A stretch of DNA of 64,000 nucleotides from contig SFCS01000011.1 of assembly GCA_004558485.1 (NCBI GenBank), positions 1-64,000 on the forward strand. The letters are read 5' to 3'. Both the position numbers and the translations under genes were made by a program. Position 1 is the stretch's first letter. Every line of letters begins with the position of its first letter. Source of the DNA: Ruminococcus sp. (lineage in GTDB: Bacteria; Bacillota; Clostridia; Oscillospirales; Acutalibacteraceae). This document shows positions 26,664 to 34,861 of the stretch, in pieces. A model generated the notes under the pieces. That model was not told the origin of the DNA and did no database searches. It was given only the letters and a program-made list of their open reading frames with translations.

Positions 26664-28100
26664 ATGAAAAAACTGCTTTCTGTTTTTCTGTGTCTCCTTC
26701 TGACCGCGCTCACGGTCTGCGGCGCGCTGCCGGTCACGGCGGCGGGCGCCTTTGTCACGGTCTCTGCGCCGTCATCGGCAACGGTCGGCTCGACCGTCAC
26801 CGTGAAGGTGACCTACACCGCCGATAAGACCATCGGCTCACTCGACGCCACGCTGTCCTATGACGCGGCGGTGATGACCTTTGCCTCGGCGAGCGGTATC
26901 ACCGCAAACGGCAACGCCGGCGTCACAAAGATTTCCTTTTATGAGACCTCAGCCTCACCGAAAAAGACCCTGTCCTTCACCCTGACCTTCACCGCAAAGG
27001 CGGCGGGGAATTGCAGCTTCGGGCTGGAAACGACCGAGCTTACTGACTGGGAAACCGTTTCGAGTCTCGGCAACCCCTCCGGCAAGGCGACCGTCAGCGT
27101 CAAAAACCCGCAAAAATCCGGCAATGCCGATCTGGCGTCTCTGTCTGTTTCCGCGGGCACGCTGTCCCCGAAGTTTTCCGCCAAGGTCACCGCCTACAAT
27201 ATCGTCATTCCCTACAGCGTCACCTCGCTGCTCGTGAGCGCCAATGCCGCCGACAAGAACGCCAAGGTTGCCGTCACGGGCAGTCAGAAGATGCAGGTCG
27301 GCAAAAATACCCGCGCCGTCACCGTGACCGCACCAAACGGCACGACCAAGACCTATACTCTGACCATCACCCGCCAGGAAAACACCGGCACGGCGACCGA
27401 TCCGACAACGCCCGCCGTCGATGCCGCCAAGGTGACGGTCGGTGCGGTCACCAAGACCATCAAGAACGACCTTGCCGACATCCCCCTGCCCGCCGGCTTT
27501 GAGGCAACGACCGTCACCGTCAACGAGACAACCTTTCCGGCGGCGCAGAACGCCACCCACGCGGTGACGCTGCTCTATCTCACCGATGAGGACGGACAAA
27601 ACGGCGCTTTTTATTTGTACAACACGGCAGACATGACCTTTTCGGATTTCTTCTTCACCCAGGTGCAGGCGGGCATTTATGTGTTCCTGACGCCGGAAAA
27701 CACCGACGCGCTGCCGCAGGGCGCTGTGCAAACCTTCCTGCAGATCGGCGAAAAAACGGTCGCGGCATGGTCGTTGCCCGATGAAAGAGAAAAGGATTTC
27801 TATCTCGTTTATGCGCTGTCGCCCGCAGGCAACACGGGATTTTACCGCTATGACAAGACAGAGGGCACCTTCCAGCGCTATATTCCCCCTGCCGAAGACA
27901 CCCCCGCCCCCGTTGATACAGAGGTGCAGCCCGAGCGCGTCGGCATCCTTGCCCGCGTTTCCGGTTTTTTCTCCGACCTTATCGTCCGCTTCGGCAAGGT
28001 GCGCGTGATTGCCGTCGGTGTCGGGGCGCCGCTGCTGCTCGCCGCGATCATCGTGCTTATCGTGCTCATTGCGAAAAAACCGCGCAATTTCAAACACTGA
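26664..28100 (+). CDS. Membrane-anchored cohesin domain protein
   Basis: 478 residues: signal peptide (about 1-27), cohesin-like domain (about 30-147, VSAPSSATVGSTVTVKVTY and SLDATLSYDAAVMTFA), cadherin-like domain (about 155-238), a variable region (about 255-440) and one C-terminal membrane helix (about 450-470) followed by a short basic tail. The protein would present one cohesin on the outer membrane face as a docking site. It follows the dockerin-bearing hydrolase in the same operon. No scaffoldin repeats or carbohydrate-binding module are visible, so this is not a classical cellulosome. Confidence 0.85.
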   Translation: MKKLLSVFLCLLLTALTVCGALPVTAAGAFVTVSAPSSATVGSTVTVKVTYTADKTIGSLDATLSYDAAVMTFASASGITANGNAGVTKISFYETSASPKKTLSFTLTFTAKAAGNCSFGLETTELTDWETVSSLGNPSGKATVSVKNPQKSGNADLASLSVSAGTLSPKFSAKVTAYNIVIPYSVTSLLVSANAADKNAKVAVTGSQKMQVGKNTRAVTVTAPNGTTKTYTLTITRQENTGTATDPTTPAVDAAKVTVGAVTKTIKNDLADIPLPAGFEATTVTVNETTFPAAQNATHAVTLLYLTDEDGQNGAFYLYNTADMTFSDFFFTQVQAGIYVFLTPENTDALPQGAVQTFLQIGEKTVAAWSLPDEREKDFYLVYALSPAGNTGFYRYDKTEGTFQRYIPPAEDTPAPVDTEVQPERVGILARVSGFFSDLIVRFGKVRVIAVGVGAPLLLAAIIVLIVLIAKKPRNFKH

Positions 28101-28219
28101 TTTCCTGCATTTTATTCCGCAAACCGCCGCTTTTTCTTGACAGAAACGCCGCCTTTTGCCGCAATGGCATCGGCAGCGTTTGACTTTGCGGCGCGCCGCA
28201 CACGAGGCGAGGAATTTTG

Positions 28220-28700
28220 ATGAATATGGACAGCCTGTGGGAGAAAATTTCCGCCGTCTCCGCGCCCATGCGCTCGGAGACGGCGCCTATGCGCGCCGGC
28301 TTTGGCAAAATGCCGCGGGCGACCGCGAGCTTGGCGCAAATGAATACGGCATTGCGGATGCCGCCAACATTCTGTATACGATCGGGGAATTTCCGACCGG
28401 CGAAAAGCGGGAGCAGCTGTGCGCCGCCCTTGTGCTGGCGGGCGAGGTGTCCCTTGACTGGCAGCGCGCCTATTTTTCGTGGATCCGGAAGAACACCGAC
28501 CCGACATACGGCATGAGCCGCGCCTGCCACACGCGGTTTGACTGCACGAAGAAGTGCATCGCGAAGGTGTCGTCCGACGCGGCGCTTATTTTGGGCGCCC
28601 GATCCGCGCGGCGGTTAAACTCTTTTTTTCTGCTCCGCTGCTTGCCGCGGGCGTTCAGAGGGAAACCGATGCCGCCCATCACATACAGTGTCTTAAAGAA
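28220..28700 (+). pseudogene. Decayed conserved hypothetical gene
   Basis: An ATG at 28220 opens a short frame (MNMDSLWEKISAV) that shifts within about 40 nt. The meaningful sequence continues in another frame as LGDGAYARRLWQNAAGD, ELGANEYGIADAANILYTI and GEFPTGEKREQL, a pattern I recognise as a clostridial conserved protein without a secure name. After about 28480 the sequence no longer reads as that protein. Frameshift and loss of the C-terminal half point to a pseudogene. The gap 28101-28219 holds no gene that I can support. Confidence 0.5.
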
Positions 28701-28709
28701 ACCGCTTAC

Positions 28710-29202
28710 CTATTTGATCCATTCCTTTCTGTCATTGCCCGATAAAACATCCCGATCCGCTTTCACGATGGTGTTCCCATCCTCGTCCCGGATAAACGAG
28801 TATTGCACCCCGCCCCCGTGCATCATTTTCGGAATTCTGCATATGCTGTGATTGGGCAGCTTTGTCTTTTGCCTTTTCAAAAGCCAATTCCATTGCACTT
28901 TTTGTAGGTGTGCCTTGTGAAACCACAAAATTTCCCTTGACATCCCTTTCAAAAAGTGTTACTCTGCCTATAGAATCGTAGTTGGTTAACCCCACAGGCA
29001 ATTGGAGCCGCCGGGCCTCTAACCAACTATCGGTTCTTTCTTTATTTGGATCAACATAGAGAATGTCGCTGTTGTCTATAAGGCTCTGAATGCCGCCGCG
29101 TCTATCCTTTCCGTATGCGCTCGCCACTTTAATAAATTTGTTTATTTTCCCATTGGGCGTCAATTCCAAAGCACAAAGCACCGGATGCCCTATTGTAAGC
29201 AA
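28710..29202 (-). pseudogene. Frameshifted fragment of a mobile-element nuclease-like (PBECR-type) protein
   Basis: The minus strand encodes FIKVASAYGKDRRGGIQS, DNSDILYVDPNKERTDSWLEA and LQLPVGL, resembling the C-terminal barnase/EndoU/RelE-like nuclease domains found on phage and conjugative elements (PBECR group). Near 28808-28817 a run of C on the plus strand marks a frameshift; the frame then continues as QYSFIRDEDGNTIVKADRD and ends KEWIK-stop at 28710. The N-terminus is lost at about 29200, where integrase sequence begins. The fragment is AT-richer than its surroundings, a sign of transfer. The domain name is from pattern memory. Confidence 0.5.
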
Positions 29203-29206
29203 AAAC

Positions 29207-29488
29207 TATGCAGAGTTTTTGCGCCTGCCGAAGGAAGAGAAAAAGCCGGTCAAGGATTGCTTTTCCGACTTGGAATGCGCCCGCATTGAGCGGGCTGTCG
29301 GCGCCGTGCCGTATGCCGATTGGATTCTTTGCATGATCTACACCGGCTTTCGCATCAGCGAGTTTTTGTAGCTGACGCCGTTTTCGGTGAAAGAGACGGA
29401 CGGCGTGCGGCAGGAAGATATGATCGCGCTGATGGGGCATGCCGACTTCTCGGTCGACATCGACCATTATATCAAGCAATCGACGCCC
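29207..29488 (+). pseudogene. Tyrosine recombinase/integrase remnant
   Basis: The readable segments DCFSDLECARIERAVGAVPY and ADWILCMIYTGFRISEFL form the core of a phage-type integrase. They are followed by an in-frame TAG (29369-29371), then LTPFSV, then an abrupt jump to the C-terminal part RQEDMIALMGHADFSVDIDHYI, which carries the HxDFSVDIDHYI region near the catalytic Tyr. So there is a premature stop and an internal deletion of the catalytic centre. It lies at the 3' side of tRNA-Arg, a typical integration site. Confidence 0.7.
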
Positions 29489-29508
29489 ACCCTCGCGGAC
29501 AGTCGCCT

Positions 29509-29523
29509 CGGAGGGATTCGAAC
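29509..29523. repeat. att-like copy of the tRNA-Arg T-arm
   Basis: CGGAGGGATTCGAAC at 29509-29523 is identical to 29678-29692 inside tRNA-Arg (169 bp apart). Such a 15-bp duplicate of a tRNA 3' segment next to integrase debris fits a former attachment site. A second short repeat, CACCCTCGCGGAC, occurs at 29488-29500 and 29615-29627. Confidence 0.55.
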
Positions 29524-29630
29524 TGCACTTTCCCGTTGCCGCCCCCCAGCGCTTTCTTTCATCTCTTCTCGGAAAAGTGCTGCATTTTGCTTTGCAAAAT
29601 TGCGCGGGGCTTCTCACCCTCGCGGACGCA

Positions 29631-29668
29631 AAAAAACAGGACGCCGCAAATGCGGTGTCCTGTTTTTT
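29631..29668 (-). terminator. terminator of tRNA-Arg
   Basis: ACAGGACACCGCA pairs with TGCGGCGTCCTGT over a 2-nt loop, with one mismatch, followed on the minus strand by a run of T. It lies directly after the tRNA CCA end. Confidence 0.85.
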
Positions 29669-29745
29669 TGGTGCGCCCGGAGGGATTCGAACCCCCGACC
29701 TTTTGATTCGTAGTCAAACACTCTATCCAACTGAGCTACGAGCGC
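29669..29745 (-). tRNA. tRNA-Arg (ACG)
   Basis: The minus strand folds as a tRNA: acceptor GCGCTCG pairing with CGGGCGC, D arm GCTCAGTTGGATAGAGT, anticodon loop CTACGAA with anticodon ACG, and T arm with GTTCGAATC. CCA is encoded (29669-29671). It serves as the likely integration site of the decayed element on its 3' side. Confidence 0.95.
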
Positions 29746-29826
29746 GTGTTCTTTAAGGAACGCTAACCATTATACGAACTTTATTTCCGTTTGTCAAGTC
29801 AAAAACGCAAAAAAATCATTTTCCCC

Positions 29827-29855
29827 TTGTTTTTCCCACAAAACCGTGGTATCCT
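29827..29855 (+). promoter_or_regulatory. promoter of the zur-znuABC operon
   Basis: TTGTTT (29827-29832) and TATCCT (29850-29855) are 17 nt apart. The expected start at about 29862 lies inside a palindrome. Confidence 0.6.
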
Positions 29856-29857
29856 AT

Positions 29858-29882
29858 GAAAATGAGAGTTTTTCTCAATTTC
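29858..29882. promoter_or_regulatory. candidate Zur/Fur operator
   Basis: GAAAATGAGA and TCTCAATTTC form a 9-of-10 inverted repeat with a 5-nt centre, directly after the -10 box and over the start site. A Fur-family gene and zinc transporter genes follow, so autoregulation is likely. It does not match the Bacillus Zur box exactly. Confidence 0.55.
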
Positions 29883-29900
29883 GGGAAAGGGGACGGACTC

Positions 29901-30299
29901 ATGACCTATCATACCGCGCAAAAGGCGCGCCTTTTTTCGTTTTTACAGCAGCACGCCGACACGGCGTTCACCGCCGAGGAGCTTTGCGACGCGCTCGCGG
30001 GCGCGGGCGCCGTCGGGAAAAGCACCGTCTACCGCCTGCTGCCGCAGCTCGTTGCGGAAGGGCAGGTCAAGCGCTTTTCCGGCAGCGGACAGCGGCGCGC
30101 TTTGTATCAGGCGGTCGGCTGTGCGCACTGCGATGCACACCTGCACCTGAAATGCACCGTCTGCGGCAGGATCCTCCATCTTGACGAGAGTGCGTCCGAC
30201 GCGGTGCTGCGCCGCGTGCGGCAAAGCACCGCCTTTTCCGTCGACGAAGGGCAAACGGTGCTTTTCGGCAAATGTGCCGCGTGCGGCAAACGGAGGTAA
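29901..30299 (+). CDS. zur: Fur-family regulator, probably Zur
   Basis: 132 residues. The N-terminal winged helix (AEELCDALAGAGAVGKSTVYRLLPQL) is followed by the Fur dimerisation domain with two Cys pairs (CTVCG and CAACG) for the structural zinc and His/Cys-rich CAHCDAHLHLKC for the sensor site. The znuABC genes downstream make zinc the likely ligand (inference). AAAGGGG lies before the ATG at 29901. It is the first gene of the operon, so the regulator represses itself together with uptake. Confidence 0.85.
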   Translation: MTYHTAQKARLFSFLQQHADTAFTAEELCDALAGAGAVGKSTVYRLLPQLVAEGQVKRFSGSGQRRALYQAVGCAHCDAHLHLKCTVCGRILHLDESASDAVLRRVRQSTAFSVDEGQTVLFGKCAACGKRR

Positions 30300-30305
30300 T
30301 CCCCC

Positions 30306-31238
30306 TTGAAAAAACTTCTTGCCGCCTTTTTTGCGGCGCTGCTTTCCTTTTTGTCCTTTTCCGGCTGTACCGCCGCGCCCGCCGACAACGCGCGGCTGCG
30401 CATCGTGTGCACGGTGTTCCCGCAATATGACTTCTTGCGGGAGCTGACGGCGGGGGTGGACGGCGTATCCCTCACGCTGCTGTTGCGTGCGGGACAGGAA
30501 AGTCACGACTATGACCCCTCCTCCCGCGACATCGCCGCCATCCACACCTGCGACCTTTTCGTGTCTGTCGGCGGCGAATCGGATCACTGGGTCGAGGAGG
30601 TGCTGCGCTCCGTCGACACGGCGCACAAGCGCATCTTCTATCTGCTCGACGCGGTCACGCCGCTTGCCGAGGAGCACTCCGCGCACGATCATCACCATCA
30701 CGGGGAAACGGAATATGACGAGCATGTCTGGACCGCGCCGCAAAACGCCATCAAGCTCTGTCATGCGCTCACAGAGGCGCTGTGCACGCTCGATAGCGAC
30801 AACGCCGCGCGGTATCTCGAAAACAACGCTGTCTACACCGCGCGTCTGCAGGCGCTGGACGACACCCTGCGGGAGGTCGTGAAAAACGGCGCACGGCGGG
30901 AGATCGTGGTCGCCGACCGCTTTCCGTTTCTCTATTTCTGCAAGGCCTACGGGCTTTCCTGGCACGCTGCCTTTGCCGGCTGTGCCGCCTCGGTCGAGCC
31001 GAGCAGCGTCACGGTGCAGCACCTCATCGACACGGTGAAGGAACAGCGCCTGCCGCTCGTATTCAAATGCGAGCTTTCCGCCGGACAGGTGGCGCAGACG
31101 GTCGCGGACAACACCGGCTGCGGCATCGCCACTCTTTTTGCCTGTCACAACCTTTCCAAAACCGATTTCGACAACGGGGAGACCTATCTGTCGCTGATGT
31201 ATAAAAATGCGGCAGCCCTCAGGGAGGCACTTTCATGA
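30306..31238 (+). CDS. znuA: Zinc ABC transporter substrate-binding lipoprotein
   Basis: 310 residues, starting at TTG with GGAGGTAA upstream. A lipoprotein signal ends at Cys21 (LSFSGC). The cluster A-I metal-binding fold shows ligand regions SHDYDPS (His67), a His-rich loop at about 123-140 (HDHHHHGE, typical of zinc rather than manganese binders) and the C-terminal VFKCELSAGQ region. It delivers metal to ZnuB. It overlaps znuC by 4 nt. Confidence 0.93.
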   Translation: MKKLLAAFFAALLSFLSFSGCTAAPADNARLRIVCTVFPQYDFLRELTAGVDGVSLTLLLRAGQESHDYDPSSRDIAAIHTCDLFVSVGGESDHWVEEVLRSVDTAHKRIFYLLDAVTPLAEEHSAHDHHHHGETEYDEHVWTAPQNAIKLCHALTEALCTLDSDNAARYLENNAVYTARLQALDDTLREVVKNGARREIVVADRFPFLYFCKAYGLSWHAAFAGCAASVEPSSVTVQHLIDTVKEQRLPLVFKCELSAGQVAQTVADNTGCGIATLFACHNLSKTDFDNGETYLSLMYKNAAALREALS

Positions 31239-31939
31239 GACTGATCACCTGCGACAATGTGACGCTCGCCTATGACGGGCGGGTGGTGGTGCACGACCTG
31301 CATATGCAGGTCGACGCCGGCGACTATCTGTGTATCGTCGGCGAAAACGGCTCGGGCAAAAGTACGCTGATGCGCGCCCTGCTCGGACTGAAAAAGCCGT
31401 CGGGCGGCGCGATCCGTCTGGAAAACGGGCTGCTCCAAAGCGAGATCGGCTATCTGCCGCAGCAAACGGCGGTGCAGCGCGATTTCCCCGCCACGGTGCG
31501 GGAGGTCGTGCAGTCGGGGCTGCGCGGCGGCGCGCTGCGCCCGTTTTTGACGGCGGGCGAAAAGGCGCGCCTTTCCGAGTGCCTGCAGCTCCTCGAAATT
31601 GCCGACATCGCCGGTCGCCCCTATCGCGCGCTGTCGGGCGGACAGCAGCAGCGGGCGCTCTTGGCTCGCGCGCTGTGCGCGACGGAAAAGGTGCTGCTGC
31701 TCGACGAGCCGGTCGCGGGGCTTGACCCCGCCATGACGGCAGGGCTGTATGCCGTCATCGAACGGCTGCACAAACGCGGCGTCACGATCATCATGATCTC
31801 CCACGACATCCCCGCCGCCGTGAAATATGCGACCCACATCCTCCATCTGCGGCACACGCCGCTGTTTTTCGGCACAGCCGCGGACTATGCCGCAAGCGCC
31901 GTCGGCAGACGGTTCTTGGAAAGCGAGGGAGAGGCATGA
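31235..31939 (+). CDS. znuC: Zinc ABC transporter ATP-binding protein
   Basis: 234 residues with Walker A GENGSGKST (about 37-45), Q-loop in GYLPQQT, the ABC signature LSGGQQQR, Walker B VLLLDEPVAGLDP and the switch His in ISHD. It energises uptake through ZnuB. ATGA overlaps join it to znuA and znuB, implying translational coupling. Confidence 0.95.
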   Translation: MRLITCDNVTLAYDGRVVVHDLHMQVDAGDYLCIVGENGSGKSTLMRALLGLKKPSGGAIRLENGLLQSEIGYLPQQTAVQRDFPATVREVVQSGLRGGALRPFLTAGEKARLSECLQLLEIADIAGRPYRALSGGQQQRALLARALCATEKVLLLDEPVAGLDPAMTAGLYAVIERLHKRGVTIIMISHDIPAAVKYATHILHLRHTPLFFGTAADYAASAVGRRFLESEGEA

Positions 31940-32754
31940 GTGTTCTTGCGACCTTTTTTTCACTGGATTTCGTGCAGCGGGCGCTGCTTGTCGGCAGCCT
32001 CATCTCCCTGTGCGCGGCGCTGCTCGGCGTGCCGCTGGTTCTGAAGCGCTATTCCATGATCGGCGACGGTCTGTCCCATGTCGGCTTTGCCGCGCTCGCC
32101 GTCGCCGCCGCACTGAACGCGACCGACGCGGCGCTGTATATCTCCATCCCCATCGTCGTCCTCGCGGCATTTCTGCTTTTGCGCATCAACGAGAGCAGCC
32201 GCATCAAGGGCGATGCCGCCATCGGCGTCATCGCAACGCTGGCGCTCGCGGTCGGCTATATCGTCATGTACCGCGCGGGCACGAACATCGACATCTCCAA
32301 CTATATGTTCGGTAACATCTTCACTATCCGCACCGCGGATGCGTGGCTGAGCATCGGCATTGCGGCAGCGCTTTTGCTTTGCTTTATCCTTTTCTATCGC
32401 CGTCTGTTCGCCGTCACCTTTGACGAGACCTTTTCCCGCGCCATCGGCATCAGAACGGGGCTTTGCAAAACGCTCATTGCGATCCTGACCGCCGTGACGG
32501 TCGTGCTCGGGATGCGCATGATGGGCACGCTGCTCATTTCCGCGCTCATCATCTTCCCTGCCCTCACAGCAATGCGGGTTTGCAACAGCTTTCGCAGCGT
32601 TGTTTTCACAGCGGCGGCGGTCGCGGTCGGCTGTTTCCTTGTCGGCACGGTCGCGGCGCACCTATTCAACTTTCCCGCGGGGAGCACGGTGGTGGTCGCA
32701 AACGGCATCGCCTTTGTCGTTTGTTCCGCCGTCGGCAGATGGCGGAGAAGATAA
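31936..32754 (+). CDS. znuB: Zinc ABC transporter permease
   Basis: 272 residues of the ABC-3 metal permease family with about eight or nine membrane segments. Family features are LKRYSMIGDGLSHVGFAALA near the N-terminus, the conserved FDETFSRAIGIR segment that contacts the ATPase, and MRMMGTLLISALIIFPALTA. It is the last gene of the operon. No terminator is obvious in the AT-rich 149-bp gap that follows. Confidence 0.95.
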   Translation: MSVLATFFSLDFVQRALLVGSLISLCAALLGVPLVLKRYSMIGDGLSHVGFAALAVAAALNATDAALYISIPIVVLAAFLLLRINESSRIKGDAAIGVIATLALAVGYIVMYRAGTNIDISNYMFGNIFTIRTADAWLSIGIAAALLLCFILFYRRLFAVTFDETFSRAIGIRTGLCKTLIAILTAVTVVLGMRMMGTLLISALIIFPALTAMRVCNSFRSVVFTAAAVAVGCFLVGTVAAHLFNFPAGSTVVVANGIAFVVCSAVGRWRRR

Positions 32755-32820
32755 TTTTGCAAAGTGTCTATATTTTCTGCCAAAATGTAGAAAAAAATAT
32801 TAAAATTGTCGCCGTTCATC

Positions 32821-32849
32821 TTTACAAAAGATAACATGGGTGCTATACT
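32821..32849 (+). promoter_or_regulatory. sigma-A promoter of the surface-protein gene
   Basis: TTTACA (32821-32826) and TATACT (32844-32849) are 17 nt apart, about 55 nt before the TTG start. Confidence 0.7.
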
Positions 32850-32903
32850 GCAAGCAGGCTATACCCTATTCTTATCTCTTTCATATTAAAGGGGGAAATT
32901 CGC

Positions 32904-34805
32904 TTGAACAGTAAACTGAGGAAGACCCTGGCATCCCTTTCGGCATTCGTCCTGCTTATGTCCGTTTGCGTGACCGGCATGAGCGTCTCTGCATGGACGG
33001 ATGGCGCGGAAACCTATGACTACGGTTTCACATCCGTCGCCTACGACAATCCCTTCATCGCCAGCCTTGCCACAGACTTTGACGCCTACAAATTCGTAGA
33101 CACGGACAAAGAGGGTGGCACAGCTGCCGTCTGGGGCCCGAAAGAACCAAGCGAGCAAAATCCCGACTCCACCTCCAACATCACCATTTGGACGACGCAG
33201 TGGTTCGGTCAGTACGCGAACGGTGCGCTCAAGCCGTCCTCCACATTGAGCGGCGACAAAAGCTATTCGGCGCTGACCTACACCACAAAGCGTCTCACGG
33301 ACTTTAAGCTGCAGTATACCGCGACCGGCTCCTATGCCCGTATCGGTATCGCGTTCGGCGGAGACGCGGGCGTGTTCCCCGTCAGTATGGACAACGACGA
33401 CACCAACGACACCGGCGTCATGATCTTTTGTGAAAAAGAAGGACATCTCGGCGTCGGCGGTGCGATTGACGCCGACACCGCAGCCGTGACCGGCGGCGAT
33501 TTCACGATCCAAAAGAAGCCCTCGGGACATACGCTGCAGAAAACCTCCTCCGTGCGCGTTAGAGCTTTTGCTCCCGACTGCAACGTGACGGTCGGCGCGG
33601 CCGCGGACGCGCCGGACTATACCCTTTGCATCAAGGTGGAAAAGGGCGTGCTCACCATTTATGAAAAAACAAAGCCCAATGTCATTTTCACGGTTAAACT
33701 GACCGATAAGTATCAGGGCGGCTATGTCTCCCTCATCAGCAACAACGCCGGTCAGGGCTCGTTCAAGGCGTTCGGCGTCTCCGCGATCGAATATGCCGAT
33801 TGCACAGCGCTCGATGCGCAGCTGGCGCGCCTTAACGGACTGACGCTTTCGAACTATACCGATGCGACGGTAGACGCGGTGGAAGCCCTGCTCGCGCAGG
33901 AGGACAACATGCGTGCAAAGCCGAAGAGCGCACAGGCAGAGGTTGACACCTATGTGGCAAACCTCAAAGCCGCCATCGACGCGCTTGCACCGAAGGCAGG
34001 CAACTACACAGCGCTGAATACGGCGCTCAACCGCATTCCGAACCATCTCGACGACTATACCGATACAAGCGTCGCCGCGCTGAACACGGCGAAAGCCGCC
34101 GCAGAAGCTGCACTGACGCTGGATATTCTGCAGCAAGCGAGCATCGACGCTGCCGCTGCCGCACTGAACACGGCAGTGGATGCGCTGACGCTCAAGCCCG
34201 CCGACCTCACCGCGTTGAATGCGGCACTTGCCGCCGTTCCGACGGAGCTGTCGACATACACCGATGAAAGCGTCGCAGCACTTCAGACGGCAAAGGCAAA
34301 CGCTGCCGCTGCCGTTGCCGCCGCGCCGGACATCACGAAGCAGGCGGAGATTGACGCGCTGACGACCGCACTGAACACGGCAGTGGATGCACTGGCGCTC
34401 AAGCCCGCCGACCTCACCGCGTTGAATGCGGCACTTGCCGCCGTTCCGACGGAGCTGTCGACATACACCGATGAAAGCGTCGCAGCACTGCAGACGGCAA
34501 AGGCAAACGCTGCCGCTGCCGTTGCCGCCGCGCCGGACATCACGAAGCAGGCGGAGATTGACGCGCTGACGACCGCACTGCAAAATGCCGTCAAGGGGCT
34601 GACCGTCAAAACAAACGGCGGCTCCGGCTCTGCCGACGGCTCCGGTTCTACCGGCGGCACTACCGGCAGCACTACCGGTGGCAACAGCAGCACCGTGCCG
34701 TCCACCGGCGACAGCAAGCCGCAGATCGCCTTCATGGTTCTCGTTCTCCTGTCCGGCATCGGGCTGGCGGCGACCGTGATAGCAAAGAAAAAGACGCGTG
34801 CATAA
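32904..34805 (+). CDS. Sortase-anchored surface protein with FIVAR-like tandem repeats
   Basis: 633 residues starting at TTG (AAAGGGGG upstream). It has a signal peptide (about 1-31), a jelly-roll-like N-terminal domain (about 40-300), several three-helix FIVAR-like repeats (about 300-570; ALNAALAAVPTELSTYTDES recurs), a Gly/Ser/Thr linker and a C-terminal sorting signal. The signal is VPSTGD, a hydrophobic stretch and KKKTRA, an LPXTG variant. It is expected to be linked to the wall by a sortase not present here. The ligand is unknown. Confidence 0.85.
   Translation: MNSKLRKTLASLSAFVLLMSVCVTGMSVSAWTDGAETYDYGFTSVAYDNPFIASLATDFDAYKFVDTDKEGGTAAVWGPKEPSEQNPDSTSNITIWTTQWFGQYANGALKPSSTLSGDKSYSALTYTTKRLTDFKLQYTATGSYARIGIAFGGDAGVFPVSMDNDDTNDTGVMIFCEKEGHLGVGGAIDADTAAVTGGDFTIQKKPSGHTLQKTSSVRVRAFAPDCNVTVGAAADAPDYTLCIKVEKGVLTIYEKTKPNVIFTVKLTDKYQGGYVSLISNNAGQGSFKAFGVSAIEYADCTALDAQLARLNGLTLSNYTDATVDAVEALLAQEDNMRAKPKSAQAEVDTYVANLKAAIDALAPKAGNYTALNTALNRIPNHLDDYTDTSVAALNTAKAAAEAALTLDILQQASIDAAAAALNTAVDALTLKPADLTALNAALAAVPTELSTYTDESVAALQTAKANAAAAVAAAPDITKQAEIDALTTALNTAVDALALKPADLTALNAALAAVPTELSTYTDESVAALQTAKANAAAAVAAAPDITKQAEIDALTTALQNAVKGLTVKTNGGSGSADGSGSTGGTTGSTTGGNSSTVPSTGDSKPQIAFMVLVLLSGIGLAATVIAKKKTRA
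34161..34574 (+). repeat. two near-identical 207-bp tandem repeats
   Basis: The unit starting at 34161 recurs at 34368 with only a few changes, giving two 69-residue FIVAR-like repeats. High DNA identity suggests a recent duplication and possible length variation. Confidence 0.85.
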
Positions 34806-34821
34806 TTCCCGATAAAAACAG

Positions 34822-34859
34822 AAAAACACGGTTGAGGAAATTCCTCAACCGTGTTTTTT
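34822..34859. terminator. bidirectional terminator after the surface-protein gene
   Basis: AACACGGTTGAGGAA (34825-34839) and its complement (34841-34855) form a 15-bp stem with A tract before and T tract after. It also serves the convergent HAD gene. Confidence 0.9.
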
Positions 34860-34861
34860 CT

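Noticed and set aside
28090..28530. Minus-strand open frame starting next to the cohesin gene
   Set aside because: It overlaps the decayed plus-strand gene in the opposite direction, with no ribosome site or motif; the plus-strand sequence shows the recognisable protein pattern.
29505..29530. Possible second tRNA fragment with GGATTCGAAC
   Set aside because: Only the T-arm segment is present, and no acceptor or anticodon arm can be folded; it is better explained as an att-like duplicate of tRNA-Arg.
29846..30184. Alternative plus-strand frame overlapping zur
   Set aside because: Different frame from the Fur-family protein, Arg-rich shadow with no motif.
34161..34574. Possible CRISPR-like repeats
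   Set aside because: The repeats are 207 bp long, in frame and coding for FIVAR-like units, with no spacers; they are protein repeats, not a CRISPR array.
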